This document shows, in pieces, positions 1 through 9,349 of a stretch of DNA of 64,000 nt. Within the stretch, counting starts at the first letter, position 1. Each line of letters starts with the position of its first letter. The stretch comes from Streptomyces sp. NRRL S-118 (GTDB lineage Bacteria; Actinomycetota; Actinomycetes; Streptomycetales; Streptomycetaceae), in contig NZ_KL591004.1 in the NCBI RefSeq assembly GCF_000716335.1, positions 107,910 to 171,909 on the forward strand, written 5' to 3'. Position numbers and translations under genes: made by a program. The notes under the pieces are model-generated. The model searched no databases and was not told the DNA's origin. It was given only the letters and a program-made list of their open reading frames with translations.

Positions 1-1095
1 GTACCGCTGCCGCCGGAGGTGCCGTCCGGCGACGAGGCGAGCAGTTCGACGCAGGGACGGGCGTTCAGCGTGCGCACCCTGGGGCAGGGCGTGCCGTTCG
101 CGCAGCAGATCGCCCAGCCGCCGGCGCCCGCCCCGTCCGGGCGGCGCCGCAAGCTGGCCACGCCGCCCGCGGAGGGCGAGCGCCCCGTACCGCCTCCGGC
201 GGCTCCCGCGGCGCAGCCCCCGCCGCGGCTGGCCCCTCCGGCGGAGGGCCGGGCCTACGAGATAGGAGCACCGGACGCGAACGCGGCCGAAGGCCCCGAG
301 CCGCTGGACGGTCCCGGCGGCGCCGTCGAGGTGGCCAACGAGCCCGCGCCGCTGCCCGTCGACGACGAGCTGCCGCCCGAGCCGCTGGACAACCCGCGCC
401 GGCTGCTGGTCTGGCCCGCGCCGGACGTCGCCACCCAGGAGGCGCTGAGCGAGCGCGGCTACCGCCCGGTGATCGTGCACTCGCGCGAGGAGGTCGACGC
501 GCAGATCGCCGCGTTCCCGGCGGCGCTGTTCGTGGACCCGCTGACGGGGCCGATCACGCGCACGGCCCTGCAGTCGCTGCGCCAGGCCGCGGTGGCGGCC
601 GAGGTGCCGGTGCTGCTGGCGGCCGGGCTCGGACAGGCGACGCGGGAGGCGGCGTACGGCGCCGACCCCGCCGTCCTGCTCAAGGCGCTGGCTCCGCGGG
701 ACAGCGAGCAGCATCCGTCACGGGTGCTGCTGATCGAGGAGCACGAGGAGATCGCGCTGGCCCTGACGGCGGCGCTGGAGCGGCGCGGGATGCAGGTGGC
801 CCGGGCGGACGCGGACACGGACGCCGTCGCGCTGGCGGCGCAGATGCGGCCGAACCTCGTGGTGATGGACCTGATGCAGGTTCGCCGCCGGCGCGCGGGG
901 ATCATCGACTGGCTGCGCGCGAACGGACAGCTGAACCGCACGCCGCTCGTGGTGTACACCTCGGCGAGCCTCAACGAGGACGAGCTGCCGAAGCTGGCTT
1001 CCGGCGAGACGGTGCTGTTCCTCGCGGAGCGGTCGACGAGCCCCGAGGTGCAGTCGCGGATCGTGGACCTGCTGGCGAAGATCGGTACGAACTGA
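1..1095 (+). CDS. C-terminal part of a signalling protein with two receiver-like domains (5' end outside window)
   Basis: The reading frame is open from the first base, so this is the 3' part of a longer gene. The visible 364 residues start with a Pro/Ala-rich linker of about 125 residues. Two receiver-like (CheY-fold) segments follow. The first has FVDPLTG in the phosphoacceptor position and a later Lys (VLLKAL). The last 120 residues begin VLLIEEHEE, with the candidate phosphoacceptor in VVMDLM and a Thr in VVYTSAS, but the conserved Lys strand is replaced by LFLAERS. The second receiver therefore looks degenerate. In Streptomyces such tails occur on large HAMP/histidine-kinase hybrids, and I infer that the missing upstream part is such a kinase. 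The gene converges on the acyl-CoA ligase gene and ends before a strong terminator. Confidence 0.7.
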   Translation, partial: VPLPPEVPSGDEASSSTQGRAFSVRTLGQGVPFAQQIAQPPAPAPSGRRRKLATPPAEGERPVPPPAAPAAQPPPRLAPPAEGRAYEIGAPDANAAEGPEPLDGPGGAVEVANEPAPLPVDDELPPEPLDNPRRLLVWPAPDVATQEALSERGYRPVIVHSREEVDAQIAAFPAALFVDPLTGPITRTALQSLRQAAVAAEVPVLLAAGLGQATREAAYGADPAVLLKALAPRDSEQHPSRVLLIEEHEEIALALTAALERRGMQVARADADTDAVALAAQMRPNLVVMDLMQVRRRRAGIIDWLRANGQLNRTPLVVYTSASLNEDELPKLASGETVLFLAERSTSPEVQSRIVDLLAKIGTN

Positions 1096-1268
1096 CGCCG
1101 GACGGAGTGACGCCGGGCGGAGTGAGCGGGACGGACCGAACCGTACACGTCGAGCCGTAGCCGTACGGACGGAGCGGGACGGACCGGCGGGATGCGCCAC
1201 GGGAGCCGAACGGGGCGCGCCGCGGGAGCCGAACGGCCGTCCGGGCTGCACGTCCGGGCTGCACGCGT

Positions 1269-1300
1269 GAAGGGCGCCCCCCGAGCGGGGGGCGCCCTTC
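1269..1300. terminator. Bidirectional intrinsic terminator between convergent genes
   Basis: A perfect 14-bp stem (GAAGGGCGCCCCCC with its complement) closes a GAGC loop. It lies between two convergent genes. There is no U-tract, as is usual for Streptomyces terminators. The preceding 170 bp contain short imperfect duplications, for example two copies each of CGGGAGCCGAACGG and CGTCCGGGCTGCACG. Confidence 0.8.
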
Positions 1301-1338
1301 GCCGCACCGGTGCGGCGGAGCAAGGCGGTGCCGTGCGG

Positions 1339-2988
<1,650 letters not shown>

Positions 2989-3117
2989 GGCGTCCTCCCG
3001 CGGGCGCGCAGTTCTTGGACCGGGGGGACCCCGGCCACCCTGGCAGAAAGGGTGGGGAGATTCTGCGCACATACCGCGCGGTATGTCACTACCCAGGAGT
3101 AGATCCTTTGTCGGCGA

Positions 3118-3693
3118 TCACCGCACGGGGCTGAGTTCCGGGTCCTCGCGGAGCTTGCCTAGCGCGCGGGACACGGCACTTTTGACCGTGCCGACGGACA
3201 CCCCGAGCACCTCGGCCGTCTGCGCCTCGCTGAGGTCCTCGTAGTACCGCAGGACCACCATGGCCCGCTGGCGATCGGGCAGTCTGAGCACCGCGCGCCA
3301 CATGGCGTCGCGCAGCGCCTGCTGCTCGGCCGGGTCGGGCTCGGCGACGCCGCCGGCCGGTTCCGGCAGCTCCTCGCACGCGAACTCGTCGACCTTGCGC
3401 TTGCGCCACTGCGAGGTGCGGGTGTTCACCAGGGCGCGGCGGACGTAGCCGTCGAGCGCGCGGTGGTCCTCGATGCGGCTCCAGGCGACGTACGTCTTGG
3501 TCAGCGCGGTCTGGAGCAGGTCCTCGGCGTCGCACGGGTTGGCCGTCAGCGACCGGGCGGTGCGCAGCAGCACGGGTCCCCGGGCCCGTACGTACGAGGT
3601 GAACGACGGGTACGCCGGGTAGGACGGGTACGGCGGGCATCCGGTGGCGGCTGTGGAGGCTCCCGTACAGACGGGGCCGGCGGTCGAGGTCAT
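3118..3693 (-). CDS. SigE-family RNA polymerase sigma factor (ECF-like)
   Basis: This 191-residue protein has sigma region 2 at roughly residues 35-100 (RTARSLTANPCDAEDLLQ, then YVAWSRI). A sigma region 4 helix-turn-helix follows at 128-180 (LPDRQRAMVVLRYYEDLSE, AEVLGVSVGTVKSAVSRA). The layout matches the small actinobacterial SigE-type ECF sigma factors. The first 30 residues are Pro/Tyr-rich (YPSYPAYPSF) and unlike the family core, so a start further inside is possible. No anti-sigma gene is adjacent. It lies upstream of the acyl-CoA ligase gene on the same strand, with about 130 bp between them, so co-transcription is possible. Its target genes are unknown. Confidence 0.85.
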   Translation of the reverse strand: MTSTAGPVCTGASTAATGCPPYPSYPAYPSFTSYVRARGPVLLRTARSLTANPCDAEDLLQTALTKTYVAWSRIEDHRALDGYVRRALVNTRTSQWRKRKVDEFACEELPEPAGGVAEPDPAEQQALRDAMWRAVLRLPDRQRAMVVLRYYEDLSEAQTAEVLGVSVGTVKSAVSRALGKLREDPELSPVR

Positions 3694-3836
3694 GGGACCA
3701 CGCTAGGTTCGGGTATTCCCCGGGGGATCGGCCCCAGGTCCCGAAAGCGGCTCCCCCTCAGGTTGTAGGGGCGGGCCGGGCCCCACCTCCTGGAGGTGGA
3801 GAGGGGAGGGGCGCACCTCAGGGTTCGCCCGCGTCC

Positions 3837-3910
3837 CTCAGGAATCGGCCGTGAGGATCAGGATCCGGCCATAAGGCTCAGGAAACGGCCGTGAGGCAGG
3901 ATCCGGCCGG
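3837..3910. repeat. Short tandem repeat, about 20-bp unit, 3.5 copies
   Basis: Four consecutive imperfect units follow the pattern (CT/AT)CAGGAA/TxCGGCCGTGAGG. They start at 3837, 3857, 3877 and 3897. The units alternate between AATCGGCCGTGAGG and GATCCGGCC forms. Related CTCAGG words occur earlier, around 3759 and 3817. They fill the 321-bp gap between the sigma factor gene, whose promoter lies here, and the end of the Ltp operon. I see no gene in this gap. Confidence 0.7.
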
Positions 3911-3983
3911 CCGCGAGGGTGCCCGGGGCCGCGGGGCGCCGCCGGGCGTGGCACGACGACCGCAGGCAGGCCGCCGCCGGGCA

Positions 3984-4017
3984 GGCGCGACCCCGCGTCA
4001 GGCGCGACCCCGCGTCA
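3984..4017. repeat. 17-bp perfect tandem duplication over the stop codon of the thiolase gene
   Basis: GGCGCGACCCCGCGTCA occurs twice without a gap. The second copy supplies the stop codon of the minus-strand thiolase-like gene. The copies are identical, which suggests recent slippage. Confidence 0.8.
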
Positions 4018-5181
4018 GGCGTCGGTGCCGAGCACCAGCGCGGAGGTCGGCACTCCCGTGCCCGCCGTGACGAGGACGCGGGCCGCGCCCGGGACCTGGT
4101 TCACCGCCGTGCCGCGCACCTGCCGCACGGCCTCCGCGATGCCGTTCATGCCGTGCAGGTACGCCTCCCCGAGCTGGCCGCCGTGGGTGTTGAGCGGCAG
4201 CCGCCCGGCGGCGACGAAGTCCGCGCCCTCGCCGGGCCCGCAGAACCCGTACTCCTCCAGCTGCATGAGCACGAACGGCGTGAAGTGGTCGTAGAGGATG
4301 CCGACGTCGATGTCGGCGGGGCGGAGGCCCGAAGTGCGCCACAGCTGCCGGGCGACGACGCCCGCCTCCGGCAGGCCGGTGAGGTCGTGGCGGTAGAAGC
4401 CGGTCATCGCCTCCTGTGCCCGCCCGGCGCCCTGCGCCGCCGCGACGATCACGGCGGGTGGCCGGGGCAGGTCGCGTGCGCGCTCGGCGGACGTGACGAC
4501 GAGCGCCTGGCCGCCGTCCGTCTCCTGGCAGCAGTCGAGCAGCCGCAACGGCTCGACGATCCAGCGGGAGGCGGCGTGGTCGGCGAGCGTGATGGGCCTG
4601 CCGTGGAAGTGCGCGGCGGGGTTGGTCGCCGCGTGGCGGCGGCCGGTGACGGCGACGTGCCCGAAGGCCTCGGGCGTCAGCCCGTACGTGTGCAGGTACC
4701 GCCGGGCGGCCATCGCGACCCAGGACGCCGGGGTGAGCAGCCCGAAGGGCAGCGTCCAGCCGAGCGCCGCGCCTTCGGCGGTCGGCTCGCGGTGCTGGAC
4801 GCCGGCGCCGAAGCGGCGGCCGGAGCGCTCGTTGAACGCCCGGTAGCAGACGACGACGTCCGCGACGCCCGTGGCGACGGCGAGCGCGGCCTGCTGGACG
4901 GTGGCGCAGGCCGCGCCGCCGCCGTAGTGGACGCGGGAGAAGAAGGACAGCTCGCCGATGCCGGTCGCCTGCGCGACGGTGATCTCCGGGCTGGTGTCCA
5001 TGGTGAAGGTGACCATGCCGTCGACGTCGGCGGGCGTCAGTCCGGCGTCGTCGAGCGCGGCGTGCACGGCCTCGACGGCCAGCTTCAGCTCGCTGCGCCC
5101 GGAGTCCTTGGAGAACTCGGTGGCGCCGATGCCGGCGATCGCGGCCCGCCCGCCGAGGGCGTCGGCCCTGCGCACGCTCAT
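4015..5181 (-). CDS. Thiolase-like lipid-transfer protein (Ltp family, SCP-x thiolase type)
   Basis: The 388-residue protein has the thiolase fold of the SCP-x/Ltp group: N-terminal IAGIGATEFSKDSGRS, nucleophile-region Cys in HYGGGAACATVQQA, and C-terminal NTHGGQLGEAYLHGMN. In actinobacteria some Ltp proteins act as retro-aldolases that cleave side chains of steroid-type CoA thioesters, and these need a DUF35 partner. Such a DUF35 domain is encoded two genes upstream. The start overlaps the MaoC gene by four bases (ATGA), which indicates translational coupling. A true beta-ketothiolase function is the alternative. A duplicated 17-bp unit sits over its stop codon. Confidence 0.85.
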   Translation of the reverse strand: MSVRRADALGGRAAIAGIGATEFSKDSGRSELKLAVEAVHAALDDAGLTPADVDGMVTFTMDTSPEITVAQATGIGELSFFSRVHYGGGAACATVQQAALAVATGVADVVVCYRAFNERSGRRFGAGVQHREPTAEGAALGWTLPFGLLTPASWVAMAARRYLHTYGLTPEAFGHVAVTGRRHAATNPAAHFHGRPITLADHAASRWIVEPLRLLDCCQETDGGQALVVTSAERARDLPRPPAVIVAAAQGAGRAQEAMTGFYRHDLTGLPEAGVVARQLWRTSGLRPADIDVGILYDHFTPFVLMQLEEYGFCGPGEGADFVAAGRLPLNTHGGQLGEAYLHGMNGIAEAVRQVRGTAVNQVPGAARVLVTAGTGVPTSALVLGTDA

Positions 5182-5597
5182 CGCCGCTCCCCCTCCGCCA
5201 GGGTCACCGTGACGGTACCCGTGACGTGATGGCCGATCGTGTTGGCGCCGACGACCCGCACCTGTGCGGTGTCGCCGTCCAGGGCGACGACCGTGCCCGT
5301 GAGGGTCATGGTGTCGCCGGGGCGGTTGGGCGCCCCGAGGCGTATGGCGACGCCGCGCAGGCGGGCGAAGGGGCCGAAATGGTCGGTGACGTACCGGCCG
5401 ACGAGGCCGTTGGTGGTCAGGATGTTCATGAAGATGTCGGGGGAGCCCTTGGCCCGGGCGGCCTCCGGGTCGTGATGCACGTCCTGGTAGTCGCGGGAGG
5501 CGAGGGCGCCCGCGACGATCAGGGTGCGGGTGACCGGGATGCGCAGCGGGGGCAGCTCGTCCCCCACGGCCACGGCCCCCGCCCTCTCCCCCGCCAT
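5178..5597 (-). CDS. MaoC-family (R)-hydratase
   Basis: This 139-residue hot-dog-fold protein contains the MaoC signature around YQDVHHDPEAARAKGSPDIF, with the Asp-His pair used to hydrate enoyl-CoA thioesters. It sits between the DUF35-MaoC fusion gene, one base upstream, and the thiolase-like gene, which overlaps it by four bases. The three form one operon. In steroid-degrading actinobacteria, MaoC heterodimers hydrate the enoyl-CoA that the Ltp/DUF35 aldolase then cleaves. This gene order fits that pathway step, but the natural substrate here is not known. Confidence 0.85.
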   Translation of the reverse strand: MAGERAGAVAVGDELPPLRIPVTRTLIVAGALASRDYQDVHHDPEAARAKGSPDIFMNILTTNGLVGRYVTDHFGPFARLRGVAIRLGAPNRPGDTMTLTGTVVALDGDTAQVRVVGANTIGHHVTGTVTVTLAEGERR

Positions 5598-5598
5598 G

Positions 5599-6504
5599 TC
5601 AGCTCCCCACCGCCCGGAACACCGGGAGCTCCAGGTCCTGGTCGACCCGCTGGAACTCCAGCCGGACCGGCATCCCGATCCGCACCTCGTCGTGCGGAAC
5701 GCCCGTCACGCTGCTGACGATGCGCACGCCCTCGGCGAGCTCGATCAGCCCGACCGCGTAGGGAGGGTCGAACGCGGGAAACGGCGGGTGGTGCATGACC
5801 ACGTACGAGTACACCGTCCCGGAGCCGTCCGCCTCGACGGTGTCCCACCGCTCCGCGCCGCAGGACCAGCAGCCCGGGAGCCACGGGAAGCGCAGCGTGC
5901 CGCAGCCCGCGCAGCGCTGGAGCAGCAGCCGGTGCGCCGCCACGCCCTCCCAGAAGCCGGCGTTGTCCCGGTTGACGACGGGCCGGGGCCGCCGGGACCG
6001 CTGGAGCCGGTGGGGCTGCCCTCCGGTGGGCGCGTACTTGAGGATGCGGAAGCGGTGGGTTCCGGCGAGCTCGCCGCCGGCCGTGCGGACGTCGGTCCGG
6101 GTGGTGACGAAGTAGCCCGGGCCGAGCCTGGTCGTCTTGCGCCCCGACACCGACTCGATCACGGTGTCGAAGGCGACGGCGTCCCCGGGGCGCAGGTCAC
6201 GCAGGTACTCCTGCTCGCAGTCGGTGGCGACGACCGCTCCGTACCCGGCGTCGTCGAGCAGGGCGAGGAGCTCGTCGTACGCCCGGGAGCGGCCCCGGTG
6301 ACCGGACAGCCCGCCCATCGTCCAGACCTGGAGCATCGTCGGGGGCGCGATGGCGCCGGGGCCGGAGTAAGCGGGGTGGGTGTCGCCCATCGCCTCGCAC
6401 CAGTGCCTGATCATGGGCTCGTTGACGGGGTCCTTGCCGACGCCCCGGGTGACGGCCGCCCGGCCCTCGTACGCCTTCAGCCGCCCGTACAGTCCGTCCG
6501 CCAC
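5599..6504 (-). CDS. MaoC-like N-terminal domain fused to a DUF35 OB-fold (zinc ribbon) domain
   Basis: The 301-residue protein has an N-terminal MaoC-like dehydratase domain (about residues 1-165, ending HRFRILKYAPTGG). A C-terminal DUF35 domain follows, with rubredoxin-like cysteines in LLLQRCAGCGTLRFPW and CWSCGAERW, then an OB fold. DUF35 proteins bind acyl-CoA ligands and form complexes with Ltp aldolases. Having both domains in one chain, next to a second MaoC and an Ltp gene, suggests a complete hydratase-aldolase assembly. I chose the GTG at 6504, which has GAGGGGG nine bases upstream. A longer frame to 6663 would add 53 low-complexity residues and run through the operator-like palindrome. 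Confidence 0.85.
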   Translation of the reverse strand: MADGLYGRLKAYEGRAAVTRGVGKDPVNEPMIRHWCEAMGDTHPAYSGPGAIAPPTMLQVWTMGGLSGHRGRSRAYDELLALLDDAGYGAVVATDCEQEYLRDLRPGDAVAFDTVIESVSGRKTTRLGPGYFVTTRTDVRTAGGELAGTHRFRILKYAPTGGQPHRLQRSRRPRPVVNRDNAGFWEGVAAHRLLLQRCAGCGTLRFPWLPGCWSCGAERWDTVEADGSGTVYSYVVMHHPPFPAFDPPYAVGLIELAEGVRIVSSVTGVPHDEVRIGMPVRLEFQRVDQDLELPVFRAVGS

Positions 6505-6533
6505 CGCCGCACACCCCCTCGCTCCGCCGGTAT

Positions 6534-6548
6534 CTGACGATCCGTCAG
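6534..6548. promoter_or_regulatory. Palindromic operator candidate upstream of the Ltp operon
   Basis: CTGACG-ATC-CGTCAG is a perfect 6-bp inverted repeat with a 3-bp spacer. It lies 30-45 bp upstream of the chosen start of the DUF35-MaoC gene. The size and TGACG half-sites resemble TetR-family operators near actinobacterial lipid genes. No TetR gene is in this window. Confidence 0.5.
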
Positions 6549-6883
6549 CTGAGCCGGGACTGTCAACCCCCGGACCGGGCGGGGGCGCGGACACGGCGAG
6601 GCGGCCTGCACCGCGGATGCCGAAGCACCGCCGCGCAGACCGCCGTTCACCCCGTACGACCATGCCCCCCTCGGGCCGGTCCGCCTCCCCCTGTCACCAA
6701 AGAGGGAGAAGTGCACCTCCGCATCGCCCTGCCGGATCACCGCGTCTCGACGTCGTAGCCCAAGAGTTACCCACCACATCCCCGGCGAACCAGACGGGAG
6801 AAAACAATTCGCCCTCAAGCGTGACAGCCGCCGAGCGGTGACGACGCTTCCCATTTTCGAATCTCTGTACGAATATGTAAGAC
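6549..6883. other. Intergenic region between divergent genes
   Basis: This 335-bp stretch separates the lipid operon from the primase gene. The last 70 bp are AT-richer than the surroundings. TACGAAT about 10-16 bases before the primase ATG could be a -10 element of a nearly leaderless transcript. I see no gene here. Confidence 0.4.
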
Positions 6884-7738
6884 ATGGCGTCCGACCGGCA
6901 GACCGCCGCCCCGGCACTGGCCCACGCCCTGTCCGCCGCCGCGCAGGGCTTCCCCGTCATCCCGCTGTCGCCTACCAAGCTGCCCGCACTGCGTTCCCCG
7001 CACCGGGACACCCCAGGAGCGCCGTGCCGCGGCGCATGCGGTCTCCCCGGCCACGGCATCCACGACGCGACCTGCGACCCGCTCGCCGTACGGCGACTCT
7101 TCGCCGCAGCGCCCTGGGCGACCGGCTACGGCATCGCCTGCGGCCGCCCGCCGCACCACCTCGTCGGAGTCGACCTCGACACCGAGCCGGCGGCCCTGTA
7201 CGACCTCGCCGCCCGGCACCACTTCACCATTCCGCGGACCGTCACGGTCCTCACCCCCAGCGGCGGCCGCCATCTCTGGCTGACCGGCCCGCCCGACGCC
7301 GTGGTCCCGAACTCCGCGAGCCGCCTCGCCCCGGGCATCGACATCCGCGGCGCCGGGGGCTACCTCGTCGGGCCCGGCTCGGTCACGACGCGCGGCGCCT
7401 ACCGCCTGGCGCCCGGCACGGCCCATCTGCCCCCGGCGCCGTGCCCGCCCGCGCTGCTCCGCCTCCTCGCCCCGCCCACCCGCCGGCACCCGGGGGGCCG
7501 CACCACCCGGGCACCCGCCCACGGCGAGGGCCTGATCCGCTTCGTCCTGGCCGCCCCGGAGGGGCAGCGCAACACCCGCCTGTTCTGGGCGGCCTGCCGC
7601 GCCTGCGAGAACGGCCTCGGCGACACCCTCGCGGCCGCCCTCGTCACCGCCGCCGTCCGCACGGGCCTCCCCGAACCCGAGGCCCGCGCCACGATCGCCT
7701 CGGCAGCCCGCCTGACGCACGCCTCCCGCCGGACCTGA
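6884..7738 (+). CDS. Bifunctional DNA primase/polymerase domain protein (PrimPol, archaeo-eukaryotic primase type)
   Basis: The 284-residue protein carries the primase-polymerase signatures: GVDLD (metal-binding acidic pair) at about residue 94, TPSGGRHLWL with the nucleotide-binding His, and GIDIRGAGGYLVGPGS. A Cys/His cluster lies near CRGACGLPGHGIHDATC. No helicase domain is attached, so this is the short form that is common in Streptomyces chromosomes. No ribosome binding site is visible before the ATG. A -10-like TACGAAT lies just upstream, so the mRNA may have little or no leader. A phage or plasmid origin is possible for the family, but base composition here matches the neighbours. Confidence 0.85.
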   Translation: MASDRQTAAPALAHALSAAAQGFPVIPLSPTKLPALRSPHRDTPGAPCRGACGLPGHGIHDATCDPLAVRRLFAAAPWATGYGIACGRPPHHLVGVDLDTEPAALYDLAARHHFTIPRTVTVLTPSGGRHLWLTGPPDAVVPNSASRLAPGIDIRGAGGYLVGPGSVTTRGAYRLAPGTAHLPPAPCPPALLRLLAPPTRRHPGGRTTRAPAHGEGLIRFVLAAPEGQRNTRLFWAACRACENGLGDTLAAALVTAAVRTGLPEPEARATIASAARLTHASRRT

Positions 7739-8073
7739 ACCACGAAGGGCGCGGCTCCCGACCCGAGCCTCGCCCGTCGACCGGCCACTACCGCCACCTG
7801 CGGAGGGCGGGCCGTGGAGGGGAAATCCAGGGTTTCCAGCCGTCGCGGGGTTCCCGGCCGACGACCCCCCGAGGGCTCGGGGTGAGCGCTTTCCGCCATC
7901 CAGCCCATTCTTCTTATATTCCATTGATGCATATGGTGGTCTCGGTCGAAATCGCCTCGGCGAATCCCAACAACGGACAGTTGTCTACGTAATATGCCAG
8001 CCGACAGAAGGGGCGATTCCGGATGTCCGGAATTCCCTGAACGCGCCACCACCCCTCAGGAGCTGGCTTCTCC
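7739..8073. other. Intergenic region with the promoter of the ice-binding-like gene
   Basis: The first half is GC-rich without obvious structure. From about 7905 the sequence is unusually AT-rich for this genome (TTCTTATATTCC, then GATGCATATGG). TAATAT at 7990-7995 is a good -10 candidate for the gene at 8074. I see no gene here. Confidence 0.45.
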
Positions 8074-9171
8074 ATGACGCTGTATACCCCTGACGCGCCT
8101 CAATGGCGCAGAACAACAGCCTGGTTGGCGGCAGTACTCACCGTGCTGATTGCCGCCGTCGTCGTAGCGGTGACGCCCACCCGGGCAAATGCGATCGCTC
8201 TGCCCGTACCTCTGGGTACCGCCGACAGCTTCGCGGTCCTGGCCGGTCAGTCGGTCACCAACACCGGGCCTTCGGTCATCACCGGAGATGTCGGAGTGCA
8301 TCCCGGGACGGCCATTTCCGGTTTCCCGCCGGGTCTGGTCAACGGGACATTCCACTCCGCGGACGCGGTCGCCGCCCAGGCCAAGAGCGATCTGGTCGCC
8401 GCGTACAACAATGCGGCCGGACAGGCCTCGGACGGCGCGCTTCCTCCTGATGCCGGCGGTCTGACGCTGGTCCCGGGCGTCTACACGGCGTCGACCACCC
8501 TCGGTCTCACCGGCACGCTCACCCTGGACGCTCAGGGCAATCCTGACGCCATCTGGGTCTTCCAGGTCGGTTCGGCCCTGACGACGGCTTCCGCCAGTGA
8601 TGTGAGCCTCATCAACGGCGCCTCGCCGTGCAATGTGTTCTGGCAGATCGGCAGCTCGGCCACCCTCGGTACGGATACCGACTTCGTCGGCACCATCATG
8701 GCCATGACGTCGATCACCGCCACCACGGACGCGGACATCGTCGGCCGTGCACTGGCCCGTAACGGCTCCGTGACGCTGGACACCAACACGATCACCCGGC
8801 CGGCGTGCGACGGGGGCACCACGGGCGGGACCACCGGAGGTACGAACGGAGGCACCACGACCGGAGGGACCACCGGAGGTACGAACGGGGGCACCACGAC
8901 CGGCGGCGTTGTCGGCGGCGTGACCACCGGCGGCACCACGACCGGCGGCGCCACCACCGGCGGCGTGGTGGGCGGTGTCACCACCGGCGGCACCACGGGC
9001 GGAGGCGGTCAGAAGCCGCCCGGCAAGCCCGGCAAGCCGGGGAAGCCGGGGAAGCCCGGCAACGGGCATGACGGCAAGCCCGGCAAGCCGGCGAAGCCCG
9101 GCAACGGGCACGACGACAAGCCCGGCAAGCCGGCGCATTCCGGTGAACCCGGCGGCTACGGCAGCAAGTGA
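8074..9171 (+). CDS. Secreted DUF3494 (ice-binding-like) protein with Gly/Thr and collagen-like tail
   Basis: The 365-residue protein begins with a signal/transmembrane segment (AVLTVLIAAVVVAV, then PTRANA). The DUF3494 beta-solenoid follows: SFAVLAGQSVTNTGPSVITGDVGV, GVYTASTTLGLTGTLTLD, and WQIGSSATLGTDTDFVGTIMA. Domains of this family bind ice in cold-adapted microbes, but in actinobacteria many probably serve as adhesins or surface proteins. From about residue 248 the chain is low complexity. First come Gly-Gly-Thr repeats, then Gly-Lys-Pro triplets (GKPGKPGKPGKPGNGHDG) like a charged collagen. No LPXTG anchor is seen. AGGAG lies 11 bases before the ATG. Confidence 0.85.
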   Translation: MTLYTPDAPQWRRTTAWLAAVLTVLIAAVVVAVTPTRANAIALPVPLGTADSFAVLAGQSVTNTGPSVITGDVGVHPGTAISGFPPGLVNGTFHSADAVAAQAKSDLVAAYNNAAGQASDGALPPDAGGLTLVPGVYTASTTLGLTGTLTLDAQGNPDAIWVFQVGSALTTASASDVSLINGASPCNVFWQIGSSATLGTDTDFVGTIMAMTSITATTDADIVGRALARNGSVTLDTNTITRPACDGGTTGGTTGGTNGGTTTGGTTGGTNGGTTTGGVVGGVTTGGTTTGGATTGGVVGGVTTGGTTGGGGQKPPGKPGKPGKPGKPGNGHDGKPGKPAKPGNGHDDKPGKPAHSGEPGGYGSK

Positions 9172-9270
9172 GTTCCCCGCACACCTGCGAGAACCACGGC
9201 AACGAGTCCCACACAGGCCCTGCGGCAGGCTGAGCGGATCGGCAGGAGGCCGCATTCATGAGTGGGACAG

Positions 9271-9311
9271 GTGGCGCGCGACGGATCGTCATCGATCACG
9301 TCGCGCGCCAC
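9271..9311. terminator. Hairpin after the ice-binding-like gene
   Basis: GTGGCGCGCGAC pairs perfectly with GTCGCGCGCCAC (12-bp stem) around a 17-base loop that itself contains GATCG repeats. It probably ends the upstream transcript. Lying 40 bp before the next gene, it could also act in that gene's leader. Confidence 0.5.
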
Positions 9312-9349
9312 GCGCGACATCCGGAAGAAGCGGAAAATGAACAGTCGGG

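Noticed and set aside
6505..6663. Longer N-terminus for the DUF35-MaoC protein
   Set aside because: The added residues are low complexity, cover the operator-like palindrome, and the GTG at 6504 has a better ribosome binding site.
8815..9170. Short regular repeats that might suggest a CRISPR array
   Set aside because: They are in frame and encode Gly-Thr and Gly-Lys-Pro repeats; there are no spacers and no cas genes.
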